NCBI GenBank assembly: GCA_023409265.1
Contig: JAEYHZ010000018.1
Span: forward strand, 1 to 64,000
Origin: Bacillota bacterium
GTDB taxonomy: Bacteria; Bacillota; Clostridia; Acetivibrionales; DSM-1351
Reading direction: 5' to 3'
Length of the DNA stretch: 64,000 nt
In this document: positions 54,180 through 63,349 of the stretch, one piece after another
Layout of the letters: the number at the start of each line of letters is the position of its first letter
Position numbering within the stretch: position 1 is the first letter of the stretch
Notes under the pieces: generated by a model
Told to the model about the DNA's origin: nothing
Databases searched by the model: none
What the model saw: the letters and a program-made list of their open reading frames with translations, nothing else
Program-made: the position numbers and the translations under genes

Positions 54180-55082
54180 ATGCAAACTACCAAATCACTA
54201 TTAAATTACAGAAAACGCAGCACAGCAATTGCGGCAGCAGTATTCCTTATTCCGGTATTCTTTTTTATTTTGATTTTTATTATATATCCTATAGTTAATT
54301 CTTTCTGGCTGAGTCTTCATGATTGGAACGGAATTAGCTCCGACAAGGTTTTTTATGGCTTGGAGAACTGGAAAACGCTTGCAACAGATGCCGTCTTTTA
54401 CAAGTCTTTTCTTAACAATATAATAATAGTTATTTTATCGATAGCAATACAGCTGCCTATAGCAATGGCACTGGCATTCTTGCTGGACACGGGAGGAAAG
54501 AAACTAAACTTCCTTAAAATGGTCTATTTTGTTCCTATGCTTATGTCATCAGTTGCAGTAGGATTCCTTTTTAAATATACCTACGACCCTCAGTTCGGTC
54601 TTATAAGCGCAGTGTCGACATTATTTGGCGGAGATGGTATGGTTGACCTGCTGGGTAATCCACAAATCGCAATTTATGCAGTTATAGCAGTTATCTGCTG
54701 GCAATATGTACCCTTTTATATGGTTTATTTCCTGGCGGCTTTCAGCTCCCTTTCGGAGGAAATATATGAAGCTTCAATAATTGATGGTGCTACCTACGGA
54801 CAGTATTTTTGGAGAGTTGCACTGCCATGCATGAAAGGCTCAGTAAAGAGTGCTGCTGTTCTTTCACTGGTGGGTTCATTGAAATATTTTGATCTTATAT
54901 ACGTTATGACTCAGGGAGGGCCCAATGGTGCAACCGAACTTATGGCTACATATATGTACAAAAATGCCTTCCAGACAATGCAAATGGGGTATGGTTCAAC
55001 AATAGCATCAGGTATGTTTATTGTAATTACAGTAATTTCATTGTTGACCCTTAGAGCTTTAAACGGGAAAGAGGAGGCGTAG
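54180..55082 (+). CDS. CUT1 sugar importer permease 1 (MalF/UgpA type)
   Basis: A 300-residue membrane protein with six helices; EAA loop IYEASIIDGATYGQYFWRVALP with the consensus Gly. It forms the channel with the next permease. GAGGGGAGGAG precedes the ATG. Three bases separate it from the next gene. ATPase is not encoded here. Confidence 0.9.
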   Translation: MQTTKSLLNYRKRSTAIAAAVFLIPVFFFILIFIIYPIVNSFWLSLHDWNGISSDKVFYGLENWKTLATDAVFYKSFLNNIIIVILSIAIQLPIAMALAFLLDTGGKKLNFLKMVYFVPMLMSSVAVGFLFKYTYDPQFGLISAVSTLFGGDGMVDLLGNPQIAIYAVIAVICWQYVPFYMVYFLAAFSSLSEEIYEASIIDGATYGQYFWRVALPCMKGSVKSAAVLSLVGSLKYFDLIYVMTQGGPNGATELMATYMYKNAFQTMQMGYGSTIASGMFIVITVISLLTLRALNGKEEA

Positions 55083-55085
55083 AAG

Positions 55086-55925
55086 ATGACTAGTATACTG
55101 AAAAAAATAACACTCGGTAAAATAATTGTTGCAATATTAGCCCTGACATGGTTGATCGTCGCAGGAGCTCCATTTTATTTTATGGTAGCCTCAGCCTTCA
55201 AAGAACAGTTTGAAATTCTTACCACAGGAGTATTTGCACTACCGCAGGGATTTTATTTGGACAACTTTATCGGTGTCGTTAAAAGTGATTTTTATAAATA
55301 TCTGCTGAATAGTACCTTCGTCGTAGCTGTATCACTGGCACTTATATTAATTACAGCCCTATGTGCGGCCTATCCCTTTTCAAGGTTTAAGTTTAAATTT
55401 AACAAACCTTTGTTCGGACTTGTTGTAGCCGCAATGGCAGTGCCTATACATGTAACCCTTATACCTGTTTTTCAGCTGACTCAAAAAATACATTTGTATG
55501 ATACAATTTTTGCACTTATAGGTCCTTACACAGCTTTTAATCTTCCCATATCAGTGTTTATACTGACAAGCTTTATGGCTGAAATACCAAAAGAGCTCGA
55601 GGAGTCTGCCGAGATAGATGGCTGCGGAAGATACAGGACTTTCTTCCATATAATCGCTCCGTTATCAAAGCCCGGCCTGGCAACCTTGGCTATTTATAAT
55701 GCTGTTAACATGTGGAATGAATTCAGTTTTGCCCTTGTATTGACCCAATCTGCGAAAAGCAGAACGCTGCCTTTATCCATATGGGATTACCAAGGTCAAT
55801 ATAATTCAAACATTCCAATGATTATGGCTGTATTGACATTATGTGCACTACCGATGATACTAGCCTTTGCAATCGGACAGGATAAACTGATCAAGGGTAT
55901 GATGGCAGGAGCTGTAAAAGGTTAG
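55086..55925 (+). CDS. CUT1 sugar importer permease 2 (MalG/UgpE type)
   Basis: A 279-residue membrane protein with six helices; the EAA loop reads LEESAEIDGCGRYRTFFHIIAP, and the C-terminus LIKGMMAGAVKG is typical. It is coupled to the first permease by a three-base gap. A 189-base space separates it from the second binding-protein gene. Confidence 0.9.
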   Translation: MTSILKKITLGKIIVAILALTWLIVAGAPFYFMVASAFKEQFEILTTGVFALPQGFYLDNFIGVVKSDFYKYLLNSTFVVAVSLALILITALCAAYPFSRFKFKFNKPLFGLVVAAMAVPIHVTLIPVFQLTQKIHLYDTIFALIGPYTAFNLPISVFILTSFMAEIPKELEESAEIDGCGRYRTFFHIIAPLSKPGLATLAIYNAVNMWNEFSFALVLTQSAKSRTLPLSIWDYQGQYNSNIPMIMAVLTLCALPMILAFAIGQDKLIKGMMAGAVKG

Positions 55926-56114
55926 GCGTATAAATTTCCATCAGGGGAATAGAGTTGTTACCTGAAAGGATATGTGGTATATATTAGTTTATAAAGAGTC
56001 AGTTGGAAAATTTTCAATTGAAATTATGTGTTAAAAGGTCAAGTACACTAACGTTTTAGAGTTTACTGAGTACTGATATCAGAAGCGGCATGAAGAATAA
56101 GTCGGGAGGTCGGC

Positions 56115-57413
56115 ATGCGGAAAATACTTCAAATCCTTATTGTACTCATATTGGTTTTATCCCTGTCAGGGTGTTTTTATGATGGACAAATGGGGATAAA
56201 GGTTCGACAACCTCAGAAAAAACAGATTACTCTGTATTCCATTCAGGGTGACTCTGCGGTAAATAAGGTTATAGCCGATTCTGTCAAGAGATTTGAAAAT
56301 CATAATATTGGTTTTGAAGTTGTTCATGAGCTGATACCCAATGACCTGTATAAAAACAGGCTCTCTGTATGTGTGGCAACGAATCAGATGCCGGATGTTT
56401 TTCCAACCTGGTCGGGAAGCATATTAAAAGAATATATCAGTATTGGCGGAGTTGTAAACCTGAGTAACTTTATGAGTCAGGATAACTACGGCTCCAGATT
56501 CAATGAAAAGGCTCTGGATATGGTTACCGACGAAAATGGAATATGGGGTGTACCCGTTGAAAATATGACCATTGCCTCCATATTCTATAACAAAAATATA
56601 TACAAGGCACTTAATCTGTCCGAGCCCAGGGATTACAACCAGCTTATAAAGAATATCCAGATACTAAAGGAACATAACTACATACCCTTTGCACTTGCAA
56701 ACAGGACTGCCTGGACAGGTTCCATGTTTTATATGTATTTTGTTGACAGATTGGGTGGACCTTCAGTTTTTGATAATGCTGCCAACAGGAAAAACTCAGG
56801 CTCCTTTGATAATGAAGTATTTGTAAAAGCCGGAGAGATGGTGCAGCAGCTGGTCAATATGGGGGCATTTCCCAAGGGGTTCAACTGGATGGATGAAGAC
56901 TCCGGAGATTCCAGGGACCTTTTGTATAATAATACTGCGGCCATGGTATTGTCGGGAAGCTGGTTACTGAGTAATGTAAAATATGAAAATCCTGATTTTT
57001 ACAAAAATATTGGAGTATTTCCTTTTCCATCCATACCGGGAGGAAAGGGAGATCCTCAAAATACAATCGGCTGTATGGGAGACAACTTTTATTCCATAGC
57101 CAGTTCCTGCAATCACATTGAAGAAGCATTTGAACTGGTGAAGTACCTTATTGATGATACGGCAGTACAAAAACGAATTGAAGCAGGTAAGATCCCACCG
57201 GTTAAAAACCCTGATATAAAAGATCCTATGACAAGTAAAATATTGGACTATATAAATAAATCCCCGAATGTTCAGTTCTGGTATGATCAATACCTGCCTC
57301 CAAAGCTATCGGAAGCCCATCTGACGCTTACAAGACAGATATATGGAGGAGAGGATCCGAAACGTGCTGCAAAGACAATGGAAGAAATAACACGTCAGTA
57401 CTATATTCGATAA
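56115..57413 (+). CDS. Second sugar-binding lipoprotein, probable sensor subunit (CuaD-like)
   Basis: A 432-residue lipoprotein with lipobox LSGC and an SBP_1 fold. It is a paralogue of the first binding protein, sharing many short blocks (QMPDVFPTWSGS, WGVPVENMTIASIFYNKN, LANRTAWTGSMFYMY, WMDEDSGDSRDLLYN). It lies 12 bases before a histidine kinase rather than with the permeases, so by analogy with three-component systems it probably presents the sugar to the kinase. GGGAGG precedes the ATG. Confidence 0.87.
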   Translation: MRKILQILIVLILVLSLSGCFYDGQMGIKVRQPQKKQITLYSIQGDSAVNKVIADSVKRFENHNIGFEVVHELIPNDLYKNRLSVCVATNQMPDVFPTWSGSILKEYISIGGVVNLSNFMSQDNYGSRFNEKALDMVTDENGIWGVPVENMTIASIFYNKNIYKALNLSEPRDYNQLIKNIQILKEHNYIPFALANRTAWTGSMFYMYFVDRLGGPSVFDNAANRKNSGSFDNEVFVKAGEMVQQLVNMGAFPKGFNWMDEDSGDSRDLLYNNTAAMVLSGSWLLSNVKYENPDFYKNIGVFPFPSIPGGKGDPQNTIGCMGDNFYSIASSCNHIEEAFELVKYLIDDTAVQKRIEAGKIPPVKNPDIKDPMTSKILDYINKSPNVQFWYDQYLPPKLSEAHLTLTRQIYGGEDPKRAAKTMEEITRQYYIR

Positions 57414-57425
57414 AGGGTGAAAAAT

Positions 57426-59204
57426 ATGAAGAACCGGTTATTACAAATAGCTAAACAAAAAATGCGAAATACTCCATTCAGATCAAAACTAACTTATTAT
57501 CTTGTAATAACAATATGTCTGACAGTTTTAATAGTAGTCGGTTTTTCATACACTGTCACCAGCAGGTCTATCAAACAGCAGGCAAAAGATATGACCATGC
57601 TCCAGCTGGAACAGAACACCTCAAACCTCGAAGACTATCTAAAAAATATTGAAAGTACACCTGACAGTATTGTTACCGACAGAAGTCTGCAGGAGTATCT
57701 TTCAAATCATGATGAGGACAGCCTTGAATTTTCATCAAAGGTGGATGATGTGTATCGTTCAATGTCAAATATAATGGGAGCTAAAAGAGACATACTCTAT
57801 GTGTTTCTTTACAAGGTACTGGATAACAAGGTTCTCTACCTCGGTCCCACAAAAGCCGGAAGGAACTCGGACTTCTCAAATGTTGTAGCCTATCTCTCAA
57901 AAAGCGATATTTCGGGTACCTCCATAAGAGTCAGCTTCAGACAGGATCCGGTTATTACCAACAAATATACTTTTACAATATACCAGCCTATTTTTGATAT
58001 ATACAGAATAAAGAGACCTATTGGCATGCTTGGAATATCTGTTGCCGAGGATGTTGTAGCCAGGTTTTATTCACATAAAAACAGGAATCTCCCACTTGAA
58101 ACCTTTATACTGAACGGAGAGGGGACAATTGTATCACATGTAGACAAGACCAAACTTTTAACAGAAACAGGATTTCAGAACATTTTGAAAAAGCAGGATG
58201 GCGCGGCTGAAATAGACGGCAAGCTTGTGGTTTACAAATATATAAAGGATTGGGACTGGTATGTTATAGGTACACTTCCCATAAGCTACCTGCTTAAGGA
58301 CAGCAATACCATGCTGTTTGCTATAGTTTTCATAGTTCTGTTGACCCTGATTCTCGCCTCCTTCATATCACTGGTATTCAGTAAGCATCTGCTGAGACCT
58401 TTTAATGATCTTATATTCAGAATGTCCATGGTATCTCAAGGTGACCTGACTACCAGAATAAATCTGGAGGATCACGGCTATGATTTTGAACAGGTATCCA
58501 AGGGCTTTAACCTGATGGTTGAACAAATAAATGTTCTGATGCAGAAAATATATGACGAGCAGCGCCAGTTGAAAGAGATTGAGTTCAAGGCACTTCAGTC
58601 ACAGATAAATCCTCATTTCCTTTACAACACTCTGGAAACGATACATTGGCAGGCATTGCTGAACGGACATCATGAGATTTCCACAATGGTGAAGGCTCTT
58701 GCAGGTTTTTACAGAATAAGCCTCAGCAGAGGAGAAGCAATCATCCCGCTAAAAAATGAATCTGAACATGTTGAGAACTATTTGACCATTCAGGAAATGC
58801 GATACAAGGATAAGATGGAAAGCTATATCGACATTCCTGAGGAATTTATGAATGTAATGATACCAAAAATGACTCTGCAGCCTCTTGTGGAGAATTCAAT
58901 TTATCATGGCTTGAGAATTAAACAGGTTAAGGGTTTTATTAAAATAACAGCAGTCAGGGAAGGCGATGATCTTGTTGTAAAGGTTATCGATAACGGCGCC
59001 GGAATGACACCGGGGCAGATCAACAGCCTTAACCGGACCCTGGAGGACAATGATTCCGGAGTAGGTTACGGTGTGAGGAATGTGCACAGGAGAATAAAGC
59101 TCTTTTTCGGCAACCCCTATGGGCTTTTCTATGAAAGTAATGAATACGGTGGAGTGACAGCAAACGTAAGGCTCCACCTGGATTCTGCAGATAACAATAT
59201 ATAG
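57426..59204 (+). CDS. YesM-type sensor histidine kinase
   Basis: A 592-residue kinase: TM1 about 20-42, extracellular sensor (dCache-like) about 43-285, TM2 about 290-315, HAMP about 318-370, His_kinase domain with H397 in QINPHFLYNTLE and ATPase N and G boxes (VENSIYHG, DNGAGM, GVGYGVRNV). It should receive the sugar signal from the lipoprotein encoded upstream and phosphorylate the AraC-type regulator. ATG 57426 follows AAAGGGTG; a GTG at 57417 lies inside that site. Confidence 0.92.
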   Translation: MKNRLLQIAKQKMRNTPFRSKLTYYLVITICLTVLIVVGFSYTVTSRSIKQQAKDMTMLQLEQNTSNLEDYLKNIESTPDSIVTDRSLQEYLSNHDEDSLEFSSKVDDVYRSMSNIMGAKRDILYVFLYKVLDNKVLYLGPTKAGRNSDFSNVVAYLSKSDISGTSIRVSFRQDPVITNKYTFTIYQPIFDIYRIKRPIGMLGISVAEDVVARFYSHKNRNLPLETFILNGEGTIVSHVDKTKLLTETGFQNILKKQDGAAEIDGKLVVYKYIKDWDWYVIGTLPISYLLKDSNTMLFAIVFIVLLTLILASFISLVFSKHLLRPFNDLIFRMSMVSQGDLTTRINLEDHGYDFEQVSKGFNLMVEQINVLMQKIYDEQRQLKEIEFKALQSQINPHFLYNTLETIHWQALLNGHHEISTMVKALAGFYRISLSRGEAIIPLKNESEHVENYLTIQEMRYKDKMESYIDIPEEFMNVMIPKMTLQPLVENSIYHGLRIKQVKGFIKITAVREGDDLVVKVIDNGAGMTPGQINSLNRTLEDNDSGVGYGVRNVHRRIKLFFGNPYGLFYESNEYGGVTANVRLHLDSADNNI

Positions 59205-59364
59205 ACATGATTAAATAACAGCTTCCCCATTTTAGACGGCTATGAGGCGAAAAATGGCCCGCCTTAAAACGGAGTACTATTATTTAAGCATGGCAAATGC
59301 AAAGAATTTCCTTATTTACTGATTTGAGTGCAGACAAGTTAAAGGGAAAGGTTGGTGAAATATA

Positions 59365-60921
59365 TTGTATAAGGTCTTAATAGTTGATGATGAAATCATG
59401 ATACGGAATGGATTATATAATATGATTCCGTGGAATACTCTGGAGATAGGTGATATACTTACTGCTTCCTGTGCTCAGGAGGCTCTGGATATTGCACGTG
59501 AAACAAAACCGGATATAATGCTTACCGATATTTGTATGCCTGAAATGGATGGGCTTGAAATGACAAAGCTTATGCTGGAGATTCTTCCCGATCTTAAAGT
59601 TATAGTGCTTACGGGTTATGATGATTTCAAATATGCCCAGAAAAGCTGCTCTCTTGGTGTCAAGGAATTTATTCTAAAGCCTGTTGATGAGGTAGCCCTG
59701 ATAAATAGTATCAAATTACAGGTGGAGAACATTAAAAATGAGATACAGTCCTCTCTAAAATGTAATATTTTAAACAGGAAAAGAGTACTTGAGAATCAGA
59801 GAGCCTTTGAACAATCTCTTATGCAGCTTACCGAAAAAATTGCAGATTCCGATGACATCAAAATAGACGGTCTGAATCTTGAGGAAGATTGTCAATATCA
59901 GGTAGGCTTAATATCACCGATTATTGAAGAAAATAGTGTATGGGAACAGCATAAAAACCTTCTTTTAATGTCTATAAAGAGCTTTCTTATTAATATTATT
60001 GACTCCAATAACTCGGGCTGGACCTTTCAGAACAGGGAAGGCGACATAGTTGTGATCTTTTATGTAAAGGCCGGTGATGAAAGTGCTGAAGAGCAGATTC
60101 TGAAGCTTCAGGAAATTATCAATACCGAGTATGATGTAAACCTGGACATGGGTATGGGGCCTGTTGTATCCCACATATCCAAAATAAAGGCTTCATATGG
60201 CAAGGCCAAGGAAAACTGCAGAATAAGGAAGCCTCTCATATCTTTAAAAGCTTCAGACGAAAAGAAGGAAGGAATGTCAAAAAGGGTTGACAACCTGCAG
60301 TTTTACAAGGAACGGATGCTGGAGAGTATTCAGGATACCGAAACTGCCAAGAAGTATCTGAAAATGTATATTGAGAATGTTAGGAATTCAGGTATGAAAA
60401 AAATTAGTGCAGAGCAGAAGTTTTATGACCTGGCCTCAGCTTTTTACTGGGAATACCTTAAAGCCACAGGCTACTCTGCTGACGGGAGGCTGGAAACCTT
60501 CATCACCACCCTCCAGAGCAATGATCTGGAGAACTGCTGTGTCTTTACTGAAATGTTCATAGTTAAGCTGATGTATTCCAACAAAAAACAAATGCATGAA
60601 ATTGTTGAGGCGGCAGCAAAATTCATAAATGAGCGGCTTACCGAGGATCTGACGGTATTTACACTGGCAGAACAATTTCATGTGGCACGCAATTACTTCT
60701 CAAGACTTTTTAAGAAAGAAATGGGTGAGGGCTGCAACGAATATATTACCAGACTGCGCATTGAAAAAGCCAAACAGCTGTTAGGTGCTTCCCGTCTTAA
60801 AACCTATGAAATAGCTGAAAAGGTTGGTTACCATGATACCAACTACTTTTCTCTTGCGTTCAAAAAGAATACCGGCATGTCACCGAAGGAGTTCAGAGAA
60901 AAACTGAATAATCCGGAATAG
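59365..60921 (+). CDS. YesN-type response regulator with AraC DNA-binding domain
   Basis: A 518-residue regulator. Receiver about 1-120 with DDE at residues 8-10, phosphoacceptor D55 (LTDICMPEMDG) and Lys in FILKPVDE; a long central region about 130-400; two AraC helix-turn-helix motifs at the end (LTVFTLAEQFHVARNYFSRLFKK, TYEIAEKVGYHDTNYFSLAFK). It should activate the surrounding uptake and hydrolysis genes. The start is TTG at 59365; no ATG lies nearby. It follows the kinase by 160 bases. Confidence 0.92.
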   Translation: MYKVLIVDDEIMIRNGLYNMIPWNTLEIGDILTASCAQEALDIARETKPDIMLTDICMPEMDGLEMTKLMLEILPDLKVIVLTGYDDFKYAQKSCSLGVKEFILKPVDEVALINSIKLQVENIKNEIQSSLKCNILNRKRVLENQRAFEQSLMQLTEKIADSDDIKIDGLNLEEDCQYQVGLISPIIEENSVWEQHKNLLLMSIKSFLINIIDSNNSGWTFQNREGDIVVIFYVKAGDESAEEQILKLQEIINTEYDVNLDMGMGPVVSHISKIKASYGKAKENCRIRKPLISLKASDEKKEGMSKRVDNLQFYKERMLESIQDTETAKKYLKMYIENVRNSGMKKISAEQKFYDLASAFYWEYLKATGYSADGRLETFITTLQSNDLENCCVFTEMFIVKLMYSNKKQMHEIVEAAAKFINERLTEDLTVFTLAEQFHVARNYFSRLFKKEMGEGCNEYITRLRIEKAKQLLGASRLKTYEIAEKVGYHDTNYFSLAFKKNTGMSPKEFREKLNNPE

Positions 60922-60984
60922 GCTCAAGCCTATAAAAGCATTAAAATAAGACTATTATTGAAATGAACAGGAGATGGAGTAATT

Positions 60985-63159
60985 ATGGCTGTAAATACCA
61001 GAATTTTTCACTGTGACGAATATTTTCGTCTCCCAAGAAATGAAAAAAAGGAATTTGACAGTATCATTCTGAAGGAACTTGAAGAAAAGCCCATAAAGCA
61101 TTTGGATACTGAATGGGGAAGATTTGAAAATTTGCCCCCAATGACGGAGCAGGAAATAGATAAGCTGGCAGAGGAAGTTTTAAGTGAAATGTCTTTGGAA
61201 CAGAAGGTTCATCAAATGTCCTGCGATAACTATGCCAGATATGCTCCCATTAATCCCCCAAGATATAATTATATCCCGTACTACGCAGGAGAAGATCCTG
61301 AACTGAACATACCGGCGGTTAAATTTACCGATGGCCCGACAGGTATAGTAATGGGCTATCACTCCACAGCTTTTCCCGTATCCATAGCCAGAGGTTCTTC
61401 CTGGGATACAGAGCTTGAGGAACGTGTGGGTGATGTGATCGGTATAGAAGGCCGCTCGGGCGGCGCCAACTTCTTTGCAGGTGTCTGCATAAACCTGCTG
61501 CGCCACCCGGCATGGGGACGTGCCCAGGAGACCTATGGTGAGGATACCTGTCTCCTGGGGAAAATGGGAGCTGCGTTGACAAAAGGCGTGCAGAAACACA
61601 TGATGGCCTGTGTAAAGCATTACGCCGCAAACAGTATGGAAAACGCCCGCTTCAAGGTGGATGTTCAAATGGACGAAAGAACCCTGAGAGAAATCTATCT
61701 TCCCCACTTTAAAGCATGTGTGGATGCGGGCGCAGCAGCCATAATGAGCGCATACAACCGTGTAAGAGGTCAGTGGTGCGGACACAATGACTACCTGCTG
61801 AATCAGATACTTAACGGAGATTGGGGTTTCAAAGGTCTTGTAATGTCCGACTTTATCTGGGGTGTGAGAGACACGGTTGAGGCAGCAAACGGTGGTATGT
61901 GCATAGAGATGTATGCTACACAGTACTTCGGTGAAAGGCTTGTTGAAGCTGTAAAAGACGGTAAGGTTGAGGAAAGCAGGATAGATGCTGCCGTAAAACG
62001 TATTTTGAGGCAAAAAATCAGATTTTCCTTTATTGGAGACAAAAATATGTATGCGGAAGATAAAATGGGTTCAAGGGAGCATGCTGCCCTGGCTCTGGAG
62101 GTATCTGAAAAGTCAACCGTTCTTCTCAGAAATGACGGAATACTTCCCCTGAACAGGGACATTGTGAAGAAAATAACCGTCATAGGAAAACTTGCAGTTG
62201 AACCAAATACGGGAGACCTAAAAGGCAGTAGTGCCGTTTTTCCGCCCTATGTGGTTACACCCTTGCAGGGACTTGTCAATGAGGTTGGTGACAGTGCTGA
62301 AGTTCGTTATATTGACGGCAGGACACCTCATCAGGCACAGGAACTTTCGAAAAATGCAGATGCTGTTGTAATAGTTGCCGGGCTTACATCGCTTGATGAA
62401 GGCGAATTTATTACAAATGGGGGAGACATAGGCGGTGACAGAAGGAACCTGGGCCTGCATCCCGAGGATGAGGATCTGATTGAAGCAGTTTCAAGGGTAA
62501 ACCCCAACGTAATAGTCGTTATACAGGGTGGAAGTACAATAATTGTTGAGCCCTGGAAAAATCATACCAGGGCAATATTGTTGCAGTGGTATCCTGGTAT
62601 GGAAGGCGGAACGGCACTGGCCAACCTTTTGTTCGGAAAGGTAAACCCTTCGGCAAAGCTCCCCGTTACAGTTCCTGCATCACCTCAACAGCTGCCATAC
62701 TATGACATTGATGCGACTGCAATAGTTTATGATTATTATCACGGGTATTTTCTTGCAGATAAGAACAAGTATCATGTTACCTACCCCTTTGGCTTCGGAT
62801 TGAGCTATACAACCTACAGCTACAGCAATGCAAAAGCAAGCACAGGAAATGGGAGGATTACCGTTTCAGTAGATGTCAAAAACACCGGAAGTATCGCAGG
62901 CGATGAAGTTGTACAGCTGTATATCGGTTACGTGGGTTCAAAGGTTGAACGTCATGTGAAAGATCTGAAAGGCTTTACAAAGGTTCATCTTGAGCCCGGA
63001 GAAACCAAAACTGTGTCCATACAGCTGGATAAGGAAGAACTTGCATACTATTGTGAAAGCTCCGGGAGTTGGGTGGTGGAGGATATTGGTTATGTTGCAA
63101 TGATTGGTGCTTCCTCTGCTGATAAAGACCTGCTTAAAACAGAGTTTGATTTAGTTTAA
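60985..63159 (+). CDS. GH3 beta-glucosidase-type enzyme
   Basis: A 724-residue cytosolic GH3 protein (no signal peptide). N-terminal barrel with nucleophile D289 in VMSDFIWG and substrate-binding KHYAANSMENAR; then the alpha/beta sandwich domain; the C-terminus is a fibronectin-III-like domain (DVKNTGSIAGDEVVQLYIG). It should hydrolyse imported oligosaccharides such as cellodextrins, gentio- or sophoro-type glucans. AGGAGATGGAG precedes the ATG. Sixty-three bases after the response regulator, and closed by a strong terminator. Confidence 0.92.
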   Translation: MAVNTRIFHCDEYFRLPRNEKKEFDSIILKELEEKPIKHLDTEWGRFENLPPMTEQEIDKLAEEVLSEMSLEQKVHQMSCDNYARYAPINPPRYNYIPYYAGEDPELNIPAVKFTDGPTGIVMGYHSTAFPVSIARGSSWDTELEERVGDVIGIEGRSGGANFFAGVCINLLRHPAWGRAQETYGEDTCLLGKMGAALTKGVQKHMMACVKHYAANSMENARFKVDVQMDERTLREIYLPHFKACVDAGAAAIMSAYNRVRGQWCGHNDYLLNQILNGDWGFKGLVMSDFIWGVRDTVEAANGGMCIEMYATQYFGERLVEAVKDGKVEESRIDAAVKRILRQKIRFSFIGDKNMYAEDKMGSREHAALALEVSEKSTVLLRNDGILPLNRDIVKKITVIGKLAVEPNTGDLKGSSAVFPPYVVTPLQGLVNEVGDSAEVRYIDGRTPHQAQELSKNADAVVIVAGLTSLDEGEFITNGGDIGGDRRNLGLHPEDEDLIEAVSRVNPNVIVVIQGGSTIIVEPWKNHTRAILLQWYPGMEGGTALANLLFGKVNPSAKLPVTVPASPQQLPYYDIDATAIVYDYYHGYFLADKNKYHVTYPFGFGLSYTTYSYSNAKASTGNGRITVSVDVKNTGSIAGDEVVQLYIGYVGSKVERHVKDLKGFTKVHLEPGETKTVSIQLDKEELAYYCESSGSWVVEDIGYVAMIGASSADKDLLKTEFDLV

Positions 63160-63209
63160 TTTTGGAAATCAGCAGATTCTGAAATTTAATATACTGCAAA
63201 GGGATAAGA

Positions 63210-63250
63210 AAACAAATGCTGAAGCCAGGGTCTTCGGCATTTGTTTTTTT
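63210..63250 (+). terminator. Rho-independent terminator
   Basis: aaacaaatgctgaag (63210-63224) pairs with cttcggcatttgttt (63232-63246) with one G-U and a seven-base loop; T-run to 63250. It ends the GH3 transcript. Confidence 0.88.
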
Positions 63251-63349
63251 CTGACTAGTAATTATATTCAGGAAAGGCTTATTAACAATTCCGGCTATTA
63301 TTTCATAGCATAATGTAGAGCGTATCATTTTAAGTAAGGAATAAAGAAT

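Noticed and set aside
59226..59275. Terminator between kinase and regulator genes
   Set aside because: Two short stems (ccatttt/aaaatgg and aggcg/cgcct) compete and no T-run follows, so not called.
61180..62013. 277-codon minus-strand frame
   Set aside because: Lies entirely inside the GH3 gene on the opposite strand; no ribosome site and no recognisable domain.
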